Part shown: in pieces, positions 41,047-50,013 of the stretch
Layout of the letters: each line of letters starts with the position of its first letter
Position numbering within the stretch: position 1 is the first letter of the stretch
Assembly: GCF_002968575.1 (NCBI RefSeq)
Contig: NZ_PVBM01000017.1
Span: 1-64,000, forward strand
DNA from: Neorhizobium huautlense
GTDB lineage: Bacteria; Pseudomonadota; Alphaproteobacteria; Rhizobiales; Rhizobiaceae
Reading direction: 5' to 3'
DNA length: 64,000 nucleotides
Made by a program: the position numbers and the translations under genes
The notes under the pieces: model-generated
Seen by the model: only the letters and a program-made list of their open reading frames with translations
What the model was told of the DNA's origin: nothing
The model's database searches: none

Positions 41047-41991
41047 TTACCCTTTGACTGCGCCGGCGGCGATACCGCGAACGAAAAGCCGGCCGGACAG
41101 GAAATAGACGATGAGCGGAACGGCGCCCGTCAAAAGCGTCGCCGCCATGTTGACGTTGTATTCCTTCACGCCCTGAACCGAATTGACGATGTTGTTGAGC
41201 TGAACGGTCATCGGATAGGTATCCGGTCGGGTGAAGACGACGCCGAACAGGAAGTCGTTCCAGATGCCGGTGACCTGCAGGATCATCGCAACCACGAAGA
41301 TCGGCAGCGACATCGGGAGCATGATCCGGAAATAGATCTGCCAGAACCCGGCCCCGTCGATACGCGCCGCCTTGAACAATTCCACCGGAAGCGAGGCGAA
41401 ATAGTTCCGGAAAAGCAGCGTCAGGATCGGCATGCCGAAGATCGTGTGGACGATGACCAGCCCCGTAAGTGTGCCGTAGATCCCCAACTCCCTGAGAACG
41501 ATGACGATCGGATAGATCATCACCTGATAGGGAATGAAGGCGCCGATGATGAGGATGGAGAAGAACAGCTCCGCTCCCTTGAACCGCCAGTTGGCAAGCG
41601 CATAGCCGCTGACCGAGGCAACCGCGATCGAAACGACCACGGAAGGCACGAGGATGCGTACGGAATTCCAGAATCCTCGGGACAGACCGTCGCAGTTGAG
41701 CCCGGTGCAGGCCTGCGCCCAGGCCTTCACCCAAGGCTCGAAGGTAATCTCCATCGGCGGCGAGAAGATGTTGCCGAGACGGACCTCGGGCATGCCCTTG
41801 AGCGAGGTGACGACCATCACGTAAAGCGGCAGCAGGTAATAGAGCGCTGCGACGGTGAGGGTCCCGTAAAGCACGATATTGCGGGTCGACAGCATGCGGC
41901 GCGGCTTGCGGCCGCTCGGGCCGGAGGCAAGGCGGGAAGAAACCGCGTCAAAACCCGCGGCGGTCGTGTTGAGGGTGCTGATATTAGCCAC
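41047..41991 (-). CDS. Sugar ABC transporter permease (MalG type)
   Basis: This 314-aa inner-membrane protein has six predicted helices. The N-terminal extension is followed by YLLPLYVMVVTSLKG, and the EAA loop appears as LFKAARIDGAGFWQIYFRIMLPMSLPI. It pairs with the MalF-type permease to form the channel. It overlaps that gene by eight bases, indicating translational coupling. The presence of binding protein, two permeases and ATPase in one operon gives a complete CUT1 importer. Confidence 0.9.
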   Translation of the reverse strand: MANISTLNTTAAGFDAVSSRLASGPSGRKPRRMLSTRNIVLYGTLTVAALYYLLPLYVMVVTSLKGMPEVRLGNIFSPPMEITFEPWVKAWAQACTGLNCDGLSRGFWNSVRILVPSVVVSIAVASVSGYALANWRFKGAELFFSILIIGAFIPYQVMIYPIVIVLRELGIYGTLTGLVIVHTIFGMPILTLLFRNYFASLPVELFKAARIDGAGFWQIYFRIMLPMSLPIFVVAMILQVTGIWNDFLFGVVFTRPDTYPMTVQLNNIVNSVQGVKEYNVNMAATLLTGAVPLIVYFLSGRLFVRGIAAGAVKG

Positions 41992-42886
41992 GCTTGCGTC
42001 CTCCGAACTCGAGATAGGCCCACGGGACCACGATGATAGCGACGGTCAGCAGCATCATCGTCGAGGCGGCAAAGCCCTGACCGAGGTTCTGGGCCTGGAA
42101 CATGTAGTCGTAGACGTATTTTGCCGGGACTTCGGAAGCGTTGCCGGGACCGCCGCTGGTCTGTGCCACCACGAGGTCGTAAACCTTGACGATGCCGCTC
42201 GCGATGATCACGAGCGTGGTGATGAATACCGGGCGCATCATAGGAATGATGATAAGAAGATAGGTCTTCCACATCGGAATGCCGTCGACGCGCGCCGCCT
42301 TCCAGATGTCCTCGTCGATGCCGCGCAGACCGGCCAGCATCAGGCACATGACGAGCCCCGTGCCCTGCCAGAGAGCGGCGATCAGGATGCCATAGATGAC
42401 GATGTCGGGATCATAGAGCGGATCGAAGGCGAACGAGGTCCAGCCAAGCGAGCGGATGACGGATTGAATACCGAATTCAGGGTTGAGTACCCACTGCCAA
42501 ACCAGCCCTGTAACGATGAAGGAAAGAGCGAAGGGGTAGAGAAAGATCGTCCGGAAAGCGTTCTCGAACCGGATCTTCTGATCCATCAGCGCCGCCAGCA
42601 TGAAGCCTATGACCAGACTGAAGATCAGCGAAAGGATGCCGTAGATGGCAAGGTTCTGGATTGAGATGATCCAGCGGGACGATGCCCAAAGACGTTCGTA
42701 TTGATCGAGGCCCACGAAGTTGAGCCGTGGCAGAAGCCTGGAATTCGTAAAGGAATAAAACACCGTCCAGAGTGTGCCGCCGAGGAAGATCACCAGGGCG
42801 ACAAGCATCATCGGGATGGAAGCGATCTTCGCATTGAGGTTGCGGAAGAGCTGGTTGGGTCGGCCGGTCGGAGCATGTGCCGCCAT
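41984..42886 (-). CDS. Sugar ABC transporter permease (MalF type)
   Basis: This 300-aa membrane protein has six or more hydrophobic segments and the EAA motif IWKAARVDGIPMWKTYLLIIIPMMRPV. It forms a heterodimer with the MalG-type permease. It follows the binding-protein gene by 98 bases, a gap that holds a strong stem-loop at 42937. It shares its last eight bases with the next gene. Confidence 0.9.
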   Translation of the reverse strand: MAAHAPTGRPNQLFRNLNAKIASIPMMLVALVIFLGGTLWTVFYSFTNSRLLPRLNFVGLDQYERLWASSRWIISIQNLAIYGILSLIFSLVIGFMLAALMDQKIRFENAFRTIFLYPFALSFIVTGLVWQWVLNPEFGIQSVIRSLGWTSFAFDPLYDPDIVIYGILIAALWQGTGLVMCLMLAGLRGIDEDIWKAARVDGIPMWKTYLLIIIPMMRPVFITTLVIIASGIVKVYDLVVAQTSGGPGNASEVPAKYVYDYMFQAQNLGQGFAASTMMLLTVAIIVVPWAYLEFGGRKRG

Positions 42887-42936
42887 GGTCTCTCCTCTCC
42901 AGGGAATGAACCGTTTCCTGAAAACAAATCCTCGTT

Positions 42937-42961
42937 CCGGCCCCGTATGCTACGGGGCCGG
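42937..42961 (-). other. Perfect 11-bp stem-loop between binding-protein and permease genes
   Basis: CCGGCCCCGTA (42937-42947), loop TGC, TACGGGGCCGG (42951-42961). It is GC-rich and has no T-run on the coding strand, so it is more likely an RNA-stabilising or attenuating hairpin than a full terminator. Such elements commonly keep binding-protein mRNA in excess over the permease message in ABC operons. Confidence 0.65.
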
Positions 42962-42984
42962 TTTCCGGGGCATCCGGGAGGAAA

Positions 42985-44220
42985 TCAATCCGCCGAGCCG
43001 ATGATATCCGCGAAGCGCTTCTGCGCAGCTTCCGGAGTGATCGAGGCATTGGCGAAGAATTCGGACATCAGGTCTTCCTTCTGCTTCTGCGTATCGGCCG
43101 AAACGAGCTGATCGACGCTCTTGATGATATTGCCCTTGCCGAGGATCTCGAGACCCTTTTTCATGCAGTCATTGGCAGCGGCGAGATCGACGTCGCTGCG
43201 AATAGGAAGAGAGCCCTTTTTAAGGTTGAACGCGACCTGCGTTTTTGGATCCACGATTGCCGCAGCGAGGATATCCTGAGCCTTGGACTTCTCTTCATCC
43301 TTCAGCAGCGGGAAATAGAATGCATCGCCGCCGGTCGTCAGATACTCGTTGAGACCGAGACCCGGAAGGCAGGTATAGTCCGTTCCGGCCTTCTTGCCGG
43401 CAATCTGGAACTCGCCCTGTGCCCAGTCCCCCATGATCTGACCACCAGCCTTGCCGGTCAGGACCATGTTGGTTGCCTGGTTCCAATCCTGGACATTGCT
43501 GCCCTTCGCCATGTCGCGGGCCTGGGCTGCAGCTGCGAAGATCTTTGCCATCTCCGGACCACCGGCTGTCTCGGCGTCCTTCTTGACGTAGACCGTCTCG
43601 TAAAGTTCCTTGCCGCCAAGCGAGATGGTCAAGGTGTCGAACAAGCCGTTCGCCTGCCAGGCCTGACCGCCCAGCGCCAGCGGCTGGATCCCGGCCTTCT
43701 TCAAAGCAGGCGCCGCCGCAACCAGATCGTTCCAGTTCTTCGGAACATCGACGCCGGCCTTCTTGAAGGCTTCGTTAGAAAGCCACAGCCACTGCCACGA
43801 ATGGATATTGATCGGCGCGCAATAGATCTTGCCGTCGATGGTGCAGGAATCAAGCAGGCTCGCCGGCTTGATGACATCCTTCCACTTGCCCTTCTCCGCA
43901 ACCGCCGTGAGGTCGCGCATCAGGCCTTCCTGGACCAGTTCCTCGGCCTGACGGCCGTGGTTGAACTGAGTGGCGCCCATGGGATCGCCGCCGGTGATGC
44001 GGCTGATCATGATCGGCCGCGCGGTGCTGCCGGAACCGGCGATGGCGCCATCCACCCACTTGTTGCCTGTTGCGTTGAATGCTTTTGCGAGTTCGCCAAC
44101 AGCGGCAGCTTCGCCACCGGAAGTCCACCAATGGGTGACTTCCAGATCGGTGGCATGAGCAGCGCTGAACGGCAGCGTTACGGTTGCGGCAAAAGCGGCC
44201 GCCATCGCACGAATATTCAT
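42985..44220 (-). CDS. Sugar ABC transporter substrate-binding protein
   Basis: This 411-aa extracellular solute-binding protein of family 1 has a signal peptide (about residues 1-23, cleavage after HA in AAHATD). The mature protein opens LEVTHWWTSGGE, the usual cluster B start, and includes aromatic sugar-stacking segments such as NIHSWQWLWLS and GDAFYFPLL. It captures an oligosaccharide in the periplasm. It is the first gene of the nine-gene operon, with GGGAGG before ATG 44220 and an imperfect palindrome just upstream. Substrate is inferred as a mannoside or related glycan. Confidence 0.9.
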   Translation of the reverse strand: MNIRAMAAAFAATVTLPFSAAHATDLEVTHWWTSGGEAAAVGELAKAFNATGNKWVDGAIAGSGSTARPIMISRITGGDPMGATQFNHGRQAEELVQEGLMRDLTAVAEKGKWKDVIKPASLLDSCTIDGKIYCAPINIHSWQWLWLSNEAFKKAGVDVPKNWNDLVAAAPALKKAGIQPLALGGQAWQANGLFDTLTISLGGKELYETVYVKKDAETAGGPEMAKIFAAAAQARDMAKGSNVQDWNQATNMVLTGKAGGQIMGDWAQGEFQIAGKKAGTDYTCLPGLGLNEYLTTGGDAFYFPLLKDEEKSKAQDILAAAIVDPKTQVAFNLKKGSLPIRSDVDLAAANDCMKKGLEILGKGNIIKSVDQLVSADTQKQKEDLMSEFFANASITPEAAQKRFADIIGSAD

Positions 44221-44232
44221 GAGTGTCCTCCC

Positions 44233-44252
44233 TCACTGAAACGTTGCCGTGA
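44233..44252. promoter_or_regulatory. Candidate LacI-family operator 1
   Basis: This 20-base stretch has outer arms TCAC/GTGA and centre AACGTT, with 16 of 20 positions symmetric. The central CG is typical of LacI-family operators. It lies 13-32 bases before the binding-protein ATG, next to its ribosome binding site, a position suited to repression. Confidence 0.5.
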
Positions 44253-44517
44253 AAACCTAGGACAATCGCCGGGATCGCGCAACCGCTTTTGCCGGAAAAA
44301 ATTTCGGCCGCGGGATAATACATCTTAAACGTGCAGATTCGGACATCTAGCTGTGAAGCGAGCAATGTATAAATGCCCGAAGAATAGAAGATTCTCGGAA
44401 ATTTCTCCAAGCGTCTGCGGCTTTTCCCTTAGCGTCTGCAAAAAATGACTTCGCACCTGCGTTGTGCAATCTGTGGCAGCAGGAAACGGAATGGCATCAA
44501 AATTTTTCTCGACATTT

Positions 44518-44537
44518 TACCTGTATCGTTTCAGTTA
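44518..44537. promoter_or_regulatory. Candidate LacI-family operator 2
   Basis: This imperfect palindrome is built on CTG and CAG arms around a central CG. It contains CGTTTCAGT, the reverse complement of the 9-mer in operator 1. It is about 100 bases upstream of the lacI-type gene and could serve autoregulation. Confidence 0.4.
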
Positions 44538-44635
44538 TTGAATTCTGATGAGGAGACAGGAAAGGGTCGCCGCCGTTTTCAGGCAAGCTTGAGCCCACTA
44601 TAGTGGCCACCTGACTCGGGCAGCGACGGCAAATA

Positions 44636-45685
44636 ATGGACGATAGCGGAAGATCAAGGACGGGCGGATCGCAGGTGGTCCGTGAACGTCCCACCTTGAA
44701 GACAATCGCCTATATGACAGGTTTAGGGATCACCACCGTGTCGCGGGCGCTCAAGGACGCGCCTGACATCGGTGCAGAGACCAAGGAACGCGTTCGTCTC
44801 GTTGCCAACCAGCTCGGTTACCAGCCGAACCGCGCCGGCGTGAGGCTGCGCACAGGTAAAACAAACGTTATCGCCCTCGTCCTGAGCATCGACGAGGAAT
44901 TGATGGGCTTTACGAGCCAGCTCGTGCACGGGATTTCCGAGGTGCTCGGCGGCACCCAGTATCACCTGGTGGTGACGCCGCATTCCTTCCAGAAGGACCC
45001 GATGGTGCCCGTGCGCTACATCCTCGACACCGGCTCCGCCGACGGAGTGATCATATCCCGCATAGAGCCCGAAGATGCACGCGTGCGGCTGATGACGGAG
45101 CGGAACCTTCCTTTCGTCACCCATGGCCGCACCGATATGGGCATCGCCCACCCCTATCACGACTATGATAACGAGGCCTATGTCTATCAGGCCGTCCGGA
45201 AGCTCATCGAAAAGGGGCGCCGGCGCATTGCCCTTCTCGCGCCGCAGAGCCGCTTTTCCTTCTACAACCATAGCCGCAACGGTTTCGAACGTGGCCTGGC
45301 GGATTTCGGCGGAACGGAAGTTCCCATGGGACGCGTGACGACCGAGACACCGCTCGACGAGATCCGCGCCCATGCCGAGAGGCTGATGCGTTCTGCCGAG
45401 CCGCCGGACGGCATTATCTCGATCAGCGGATCTTCGACGATCGCTTTGGTTGCCGGTTTGGAAGCCGCAGGCAAGAAGCTTGGCGTCGATCTCGATATGG
45501 TGTCGAAACAGTCCGCCGAGTTCCTGAACTGGATCCGTCCGGAAATCTACACGGTCAACGAGGATGTGCGGCAGTCCGGGCGCGAACTGGCCAAGGCACT
45601 GATGGCACGCATCGACGGTGTGGCGCCGGAGCTCCTCCAGAGCGTGGCGCAGCCGGTCTGGTCGAAAAGAGCGCCGAGGGACTGA
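44636..45685 (+). CDS. LacI-family transcriptional regulator
   Basis: This 349-aa regulator has an N-terminal helix-turn-helix ([22 protein letters not shown]), the hinge region ([24 protein letters not shown]) and a periplasmic-binding-protein-like effector domain. It is divergent from the sugar operon and is its likely regulator, with an oligosaccharide or monosaccharide as inducer. Starting at ATG 44636 puts about 17 residues before the helix-turn-helix, slightly more than usual, so a later start (GTG 44677) is possible. Confidence 0.88.
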   Translation: MDDSGRSRTGGSQVVRERPTLKTIAYMTGLGITTVSRALKDAPDIGAETKERVRLVANQLGYQPNRAGVRLRTGKTNVIALVLSIDEELMGFTSQLVHGISEVLGGTQYHLVVTPHSFQKDPMVPVRYILDTGSADGVIISRIEPEDARVRLMTERNLPFVTHGRTDMGIAHPYHDYDNEAYVYQAVRKLIEKGRRRIALLAPQSRFSFYNHSRNGFERGLADFGGTEVPMGRVTTETPLDEIRAHAERLMRSAEPPDGIISISGSSTIALVAGLEAAGKKLGVDLDMVSKQSAEFLNWIRPEIYTVNEDVRQSGRELAKALMARIDGVAPELLQSVAQPVWSKRAPRD

Positions 45686-45789
45686 GGGTTTCACCGCAGC
45701 GGCGGTCGTCCCCATCACCCCATTTGACGGCGGGGACCACGGTTTCGTGCCATCGACCCGGTCGGCTATCCGGCACGAAATATCTGTGC

Positions 45790-45805
45790 ATATATATATA
45801 TATAT
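45790..45805. repeat. (AT)8 dinucleotide repeat before a TauE/SafE gene
   Basis: Sixteen bases of alternating A and T end five bases before ATG 45810. The tract lies where a ribosome binding site would be expected, and none is visible. It is the only microsatellite of this kind noticed in the window. Confidence 0.7.
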
Positions 45806-45809
45806 CGGC

Positions 45810-46616
45810 ATGAGCGCCGCTACCGACACTCCCGTTCCTCGCAGCCTGCCCGCCGCTTTCTGCGGCGGAACACTTATCGGGGGCCTCGGCGGTTTGATAG
45901 GGCTTGGAGGCGCTGAATTTCGCCTGCCTCTTCTGATCGGCCTGTTCAGGTTTCCGGCACTGGAAGCCGTCATACTCAACAAGGCGATGAGCTTGGTGGT
46001 GGTCGTCACCGCGATCCCGTTCCGCAGCGGAACCGTTCCCTTCGGCGCGGTCGCCGGTCACTGGCCGATCATTCTCAACCTTCTTGCCGGAAGCCTGCTC
46101 GGCGCCTGGCTCGGTGCGGGATGGACGACGCGCCTACGGTCGGAAACGCTGCACAAGGTCATTGCCGCCATGCTGGTCGCCATCGCGGTGGTCCTTGTCC
46201 TGGGACATCAGCTGACATCCAGCCAGGCTCTGGTCACCGGGCCGGCTCCGCTCGTCGCGGGTGTGATTGCGGGCTTCATCATCGGCATCGTCGCTGCATT
46301 GCTCGGCGTAGCAGGCGGTGAACTGCTGATCCCGACGCTCGTGCTACTCTTCGGCGTGGACATCAAACTGGCGGGCAGCCTGTCCCTTGCGGTGAGCCTT
46401 CCGACCATGCTCGTCGGCTTCACCCGGTACAGCCTTGACGACAGCTTCTTCGCCATCACCAGAAACAGACTGTTCCTGGTGATAATGGCGATCGGGTCGA
46501 TTGCCGGCACATTTCTGGGAGGCATGCTTCTGGGTCTCGTGCCGGACGCCCTTCTGCTTCCGGCGCTGGCCTTGATCCTGCTGATTTCCGCAGTGAATGT
46601 GTGGCGGCACGCCTGA
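45810..46616 (+). CDS. TauE/SafE family permease (first copy)
   Basis: This 268-aa membrane protein has about eight hydrophobic segments and the internal duplication of the TauE/SafE (DUF81) family: GGTLIGGLGGLIGLGGAEFRLPLL in the first half and GFIIGIVAALLGVAGGELLIPTL in the second. Members export sulfite, sulfoacetate or other organosulfur anions. The frame is open upstream to 45618, but the ATG at 45810 starts the protein at the usual place. No ribosome binding site is seen and an (AT)8 tract precedes it, so the start or expression control is unusual. The nearby genes give no substrate hint. Confidence 0.84.
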   Translation: MSAATDTPVPRSLPAAFCGGTLIGGLGGLIGLGGAEFRLPLLIGLFRFPALEAVILNKAMSLVVVVTAIPFRSGTVPFGAVAGHWPIILNLLAGSLLGAWLGAGWTTRLRSETLHKVIAAMLVAIAVVLVLGHQLTSSQALVTGPAPLVAGVIAGFIIGIVAALLGVAGGELLIPTLVLLFGVDIKLAGSLSLAVSLPTMLVGFTRYSLDDSFFAITRNRLFLVIMAIGSIAGTFLGGMLLGLVPDALLLPALALILLISAVNVWRHA

Positions 46617-46659
46617 CTTCTCGAGTCACCGTCGCCATGCGTCGATTGCGAATGCAAAA

Positions 46660-46680
46660 AGCCCGCCTTACCGGCGGGCT
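46660..46680 (-). terminator. Intrinsic terminator after gnd
   Basis: AGCCCGCC (46660-46667) and GGCGGGCT (46673-46680) form an 8-bp GC-rich stem. Read leftward, it is followed by TTTTTGC, a T-run, as expected for termination of the gnd transcript 27 bases after its stop. It may also stop the convergent TauE/SafE transcript. Confidence 0.8.
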
Positions 46681-46706
46681 TCGATCTGCAGGAATTGCTT
46701 TCCCGA

Positions 46707-48140
46707 TCAGGCAAATTCAGCGAGGCCGCTACCCCATGGGCCGTGGTGCTTGTCGACGCCATCGACGCGGTCGAATCCATGCGCGCCGAAGAAGTCGCGC
46801 TGCGCCTGGATTAGATTGGCCGTGCCGCGCCCGCGGCGATAGGCATCGAAATAGGAAAGCGCCGAAGCGAGTGCCGGGGCCGGCAGGCCGGAAAGCGTCG
46901 CAAACGATACGACCCGGCGAAGAGCGCCATCGGTATCCTTCACCATCTGCGAGAAGGCCGGGGTGACGATGAGGTTCGCCACATGCGGATCCTTGGTGAA
47001 GGCCGAGGTGATTTCATCCAGGAACTGCGAGCGGATGATGCAGCCGGCGCGCCATATCTTGGCGATCGTCGGCATCGGCAGGTTCCAGCCGTACTCGGCG
47101 GAAGCGGCGGCCATCACCGCGAAGCCCTGAGCATAGGCGCCGATCTTGGCCGCGAGCAGCGCATTTTCAAGATCGGCGATAAAGGCTGCCTTGTCCTTTG
47201 GCGTGTCTGAAATCTTCGGCAGGCCGAAAATCTTTTCCGCCGCCTCGCGTTCCGTCTTCTGCGAGGACAGAATACGTCCGGCAACGGCGGCTTCGATGGC
47301 GGTCGCCGCGACGCCCATGTTCTGGGCTTCGATGACGGACCACTTGCCGGTGCCCTTCTGCCCGGCAGCATCAACGATCAGATCGACCATCGGCTTGCCG
47401 GAGATCGGGTCCGCGGCCTTCAGAACCTTCTCGGAGATTTCGATGAGATAGGAATTGAGGCGGCCGGTATTCCATTTGCCGAACACTTCGCCGATCTCTG
47501 TCGCGCTCATGCCGAGGCCGTCGCGCAGGATGCCGTAGATTTCGGCGATCATCTGCATGTCGGCATATTCGATGCCGTTGTGTATCGTCTTGACGAAATG
47601 GCCGGCGCCATTCTGCCCGAGCCAGGCAACACAGGGTTCGTCGTTGAATTTGGCGGAGATCGAGGTCAGGACCTTTTCGACACGCTTCCAGCTTTCCTCG
47701 GTGCCGCCGACCATGATCGACGGACCGTGCCGGGCACCCTCTTCGCCACCCGAAACACCCATGCCGATGAAGGTCAGGCCGCTATCCTTCAGATTGTCGA
47801 AGCGGCGCATCGTGTCGCGGAAATTGGCATTGCCCGCGTCGATCATGATATCGCCTGAAGACAGATAGGGTTTCAGAAGCTCCATTTGCTGGTCGACCGG
47901 ATCGCCGGCCTTGATCATGATGATGATCGGCCGCGGCGGGCGGATGGAGGCGACGAAATCTTCCGAAGTCTCGCAAGGGACGATTTGCCCCTGCAGGCCA
48001 CCTGCCTCGGCGTAAAACTTGCGTGTGGCCTCTGGAGAGCGGTTGAAGACGGCGATCTTGTTGCCCTTCTCGGCGATATTGAGAGAGAGGTTAGAGCCCA
48101 TGACGCCGAGCCCGATAAGGCCGATTTCTGCCTGTTCCAC
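46707..48140 (-). CDS. gnd: 6-phosphogluconate dehydrogenase (decarboxylating)
   Basis: This 477-aa enzyme converts 6-phosphogluconate and NADP+ to ribulose 5-phosphate, CO2 and NADPH in the oxidative pentose phosphate pathway. It shows the Rossmann start IGLIGLGVMGSNLSLNIAEKG, the substrate signature (FIGMGVSGGEEGARHGPSIMVGG), the catalytic Lys region (HFVKTIHNGIEYADMQ) and the C-terminal RGTANLIQAQRDFFGAHGF. Length fits the long homodimeric form. It stands alone, with its own terminator, and is divergent from an SRPBCC gene 206 bases away; no gene is seen in that gap. Confidence 0.95.
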   Translation of the reverse strand: MEQAEIGLIGLGVMGSNLSLNIAEKGNKIAVFNRSPEATRKFYAEAGGLQGQIVPCETSEDFVASIRPPRPIIIMIKAGDPVDQQMELLKPYLSSGDIMIDAGNANFRDTMRRFDNLKDSGLTFIGMGVSGGEEGARHGPSIMVGGTEESWKRVEKVLTSISAKFNDEPCVAWLGQNGAGHFVKTIHNGIEYADMQMIAEIYGILRDGLGMSATEIGEVFGKWNTGRLNSYLIEISEKVLKAADPISGKPMVDLIVDAAGQKGTGKWSVIEAQNMGVAATAIEAAVAGRILSSQKTEREAAEKIFGLPKISDTPKDKAAFIADLENALLAAKIGAYAQGFAVMAAASAEYGWNLPMPTIAKIWRAGCIIRSQFLDEITSAFTKDPHVANLIVTPAFSQMVKDTDGALRRVVSFATLSGLPAPALASALSYFDAYRRGRGTANLIQAQRDFFGAHGFDRVDGVDKHHGPWGSGLAEFA

Positions 48141-48346
48141 GGATGTGCCTCCATTTGAAGATTCGCGGCTGTTGTCGCATTCAAACCTTCAAACGGCAAG
48201 GCAGGCACGACGCTAAACGATTAAATTTCCATGACACTCAACCCCGTCGTCAGTCCATAACGTAACGATCATAGAGAGAAATGATCTTGTTTTGTTCCAT
48301 CTTTCCGGGTTAATCTGGGGGACGACGGCAAGAGACGGAGAAAGTC

Positions 48347-48754
48347 ATGTCGATATTGCCCGCACGGATCATCCATATCAGCATCGCAAAGCCCTGGCAG
48401 GAGGTCTACGCCTTTGCCAAGAGGCCTGAAAACATGCCGCTCTGGGCATCCGGCCTCGCATCCGGTCTCACCCGGGAGGGTGAGGAATGGGTGGGAGACG
48501 GTGGTCCGATCGGAGATGTGCGCGTTCGCTTCACGCCGGACAACCCGTTCGGCATCCTCGATCATCAAGTGACGATGGAAAGCGGCCTCGTGGTGGAAAA
48601 CCCCTTGCGTGTCGTGCCGAACGGAGATGGCGCCGAGGTCATGTTCACGCTCCTGAAGCGCCCCGACCTTGACGACGCTGCTTTCGAGACGGACGCCGCA
48701 ACCGTTTCGAAGGACCTCGGGACGCTGAAAAGCATTTTGGAAAATAAGCAATAG
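48347..48754 (+). CDS. SRPBCC (START-like) family protein
   Basis: This 135-aa protein has the helix-grip pattern of polyketide cyclase/START-like proteins: IHISIAKPWQEVYAFAKRPENMPLWASGL at the N-terminus, then short strands and a C-terminal helix (DAATVSKDLGTLKSILE). Such proteins bind hydrophobic ligands or modify them; no catalytic residue is clear. It is 13 bases upstream of the VOC protein gene in the same direction, and the two are probably cotranscribed. Confidence 0.8.
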   Translation: MSILPARIIHISIAKPWQEVYAFAKRPENMPLWASGLASGLTREGEEWVGDGGPIGDVRVRFTPDNPFGILDHQVTMESGLVVENPLRVVPNGDGAEVMFTLLKRPDLDDAAFETDAATVSKDLGTLKSILENKQ

Positions 48755-48767
48755 GAAGGGCGTAGCC

Positions 48768-49124
48768 ATGGGTAGCAAGGGAGCAGACCGGAAGATCGAC
48801 TATGTCGAGTTTAATGTGCGCGACATAGGAAGGGCAAAGGCATTTTACGGCTCGGCATTCGGCTGGACCTTCACGGACTACGGTCCGGATTATTGCGAGT
48901 TTCAGGACGGCCGGCTGACGGGAGGTTTTGCAAATTCTGCGGACGTGAGCGCCAAGGGCGGGCCGCTTGTCATCCTCTTTGCCGACGACATAGAGGACGC
49001 GCAGGCGCGGATCGAAAAAGCCGGCGGCGTGATCCTCAAGCCGATCTTCTCTTTTCCCGGCGGACGGCGCTTTCACTTCGCCGATCCGGAAGGATACGAA
49101 CTGGCCGTCTGGTCGGACAAATAG
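48768..49124 (+). CDS. VOC family (glyoxalase-like) protein
   Basis: This 118-aa protein has the vicinal-oxygen-chelate fold pattern: KIDYVEFNVRDIGRAKAFYGSAFGWTFTDYG at the start and RRFHFADPEGYELAVWSDK at the end, where a metal-ligand Glu normally sits. The family includes glyoxalase I and dioxygenases as well as resistance proteins, and the exact role is not visible. It follows the SRPBCC gene closely and faces the PAS gene with only five bases between stop codons. Confidence 0.84.
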   Translation: MGSKGADRKIDYVEFNVRDIGRAKAFYGSAFGWTFTDYGPDYCEFQDGRLTGGFANSADVSAKGGPLVILFADDIEDAQARIEKAGGVILKPIFSFPGGRRFHFADPEGYELAVWSDK

Positions 49125-49129
49125 CCAGG

Positions 49130-49909
49130 TTAAGCGGCAGGGCGGCGGCGACGATCAGCCGTCTCCTGCATCACCACGAGCGCGCCGAGCTTCGCTGCGC
49201 CCGAAAGACATGGCGACATTCGGCAGCGAATGACGACCGTTTGGCCGTCGATCTGGTCGGCATAGGTCAGCGAGAGATTTTCGCCCGCAAAGCACCGGTC
49301 GATACTCGCCCTGAATTCCTTCTGGAAATGATGAACGCCGACGAACTCGGCAAAATGCCGCCCTATCAGTTCTTCACGCGGCACATCCAGGCGACGGGCA
49401 TTGGTCTCGTTCGAATAAAGGATCCGGTAGCCGGAGCCGACTACCACTATACGATCGGATATCCGGTTTAAAAGCGCGTCGTTAAGAAAACCGTCAGCCA
49501 AGGCGTCCGCCAACACCGTGGCGCCGTCTGCCTCCGGATCAGTATGCGGATCCACAGACACGGGAGGATCCGTCAGCAAATAACGCTCGACCAGCATCTG
49601 TAACAGGTGGCCGGTGCGCCGTACGCAGCCCCTGTCGTCGGCCTCCTCGTTCAGGAGGTTGATTGCAAACCGGAATTGGGCCTGGATATTGGCCGGTTCT
49701 TTCTCCTGATTGGAGAAGATTGCGAGCAGAAGTGGGTCGAGTTCCCGGTCGAGAGCCGCAGTGGTGTGCGTATCGTCCCGTTCGATTGCCTGCCGCAGAT
49801 CAGCATACTTGGACCAGAAAAGATCGATCAAAGCTTCCAAAAATGCACCCTCTCCCGTCTCGGAGACATGCCGGTCCTTCCCCCGAAGCTCGGCGTCTCT
49901 GCCATTCAA
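49130..49909 (-). CDS. PAS-domain protein
   Basis: This 259-aa protein has a C-terminal PAS domain (about residues 145-255: ISDRIVVVGSGYRILYSNETNARRLDVPREELIGRHFAEFVG) and an N-terminal helical region without recognisable output. It could sense a small ligand or redox state and act through protein partners. The start at 49909 is a TTG without a good ribosome binding site, and no ATG lies nearby, so the N-terminus is uncertain. It is downstream of the lpxXL operon in the same direction, 104 bases away. Confidence 0.7.
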   Translation of the reverse strand: MNGRDAELRGKDRHVSETGEGAFLEALIDLFWSKYADLRQAIERDDTHTTAALDRELDPLLLAIFSNQEKEPANIQAQFRFAINLLNEEADDRGCVRRTGHLLQMLVERYLLTDPPVSVDPHTDPEADGATVLADALADGFLNDALLNRISDRIVVVGSGYRILYSNETNARRLDVPREELIGRHFAEFVGVHHFQKEFRASIDRCFAGENLSLTYADQIDGQTVVIRCRMSPCLSGAAKLGALVVMQETADRRRRPAA

Positions 49910-50013
49910 AGCGAATCACATTAATTCTTTTCTCAAAATCGGACCCAATTTGTGGCCGATGACTTAATACAGGAAAATCGCAGATACGGACATTGGTCTG
50001 GAAAGTAATGCGG

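Larger units (their letters stand above)
44221..44635. promoter_or_regulatory. Divergent control region of the sugar operon and lacI-type gene
   Basis: This 415-base gap, with stretches richer in A and T than the flanking genes, contains no supportable gene. Two related imperfect palindromes near its ends (44233-44252 and 44518-44537) share the 9-mer ACTGAAACG in opposite orientation. They are the best candidates for sites of the LacI-type regulator. Promoter hexamers cannot be assigned reliably. Confidence 0.55.
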
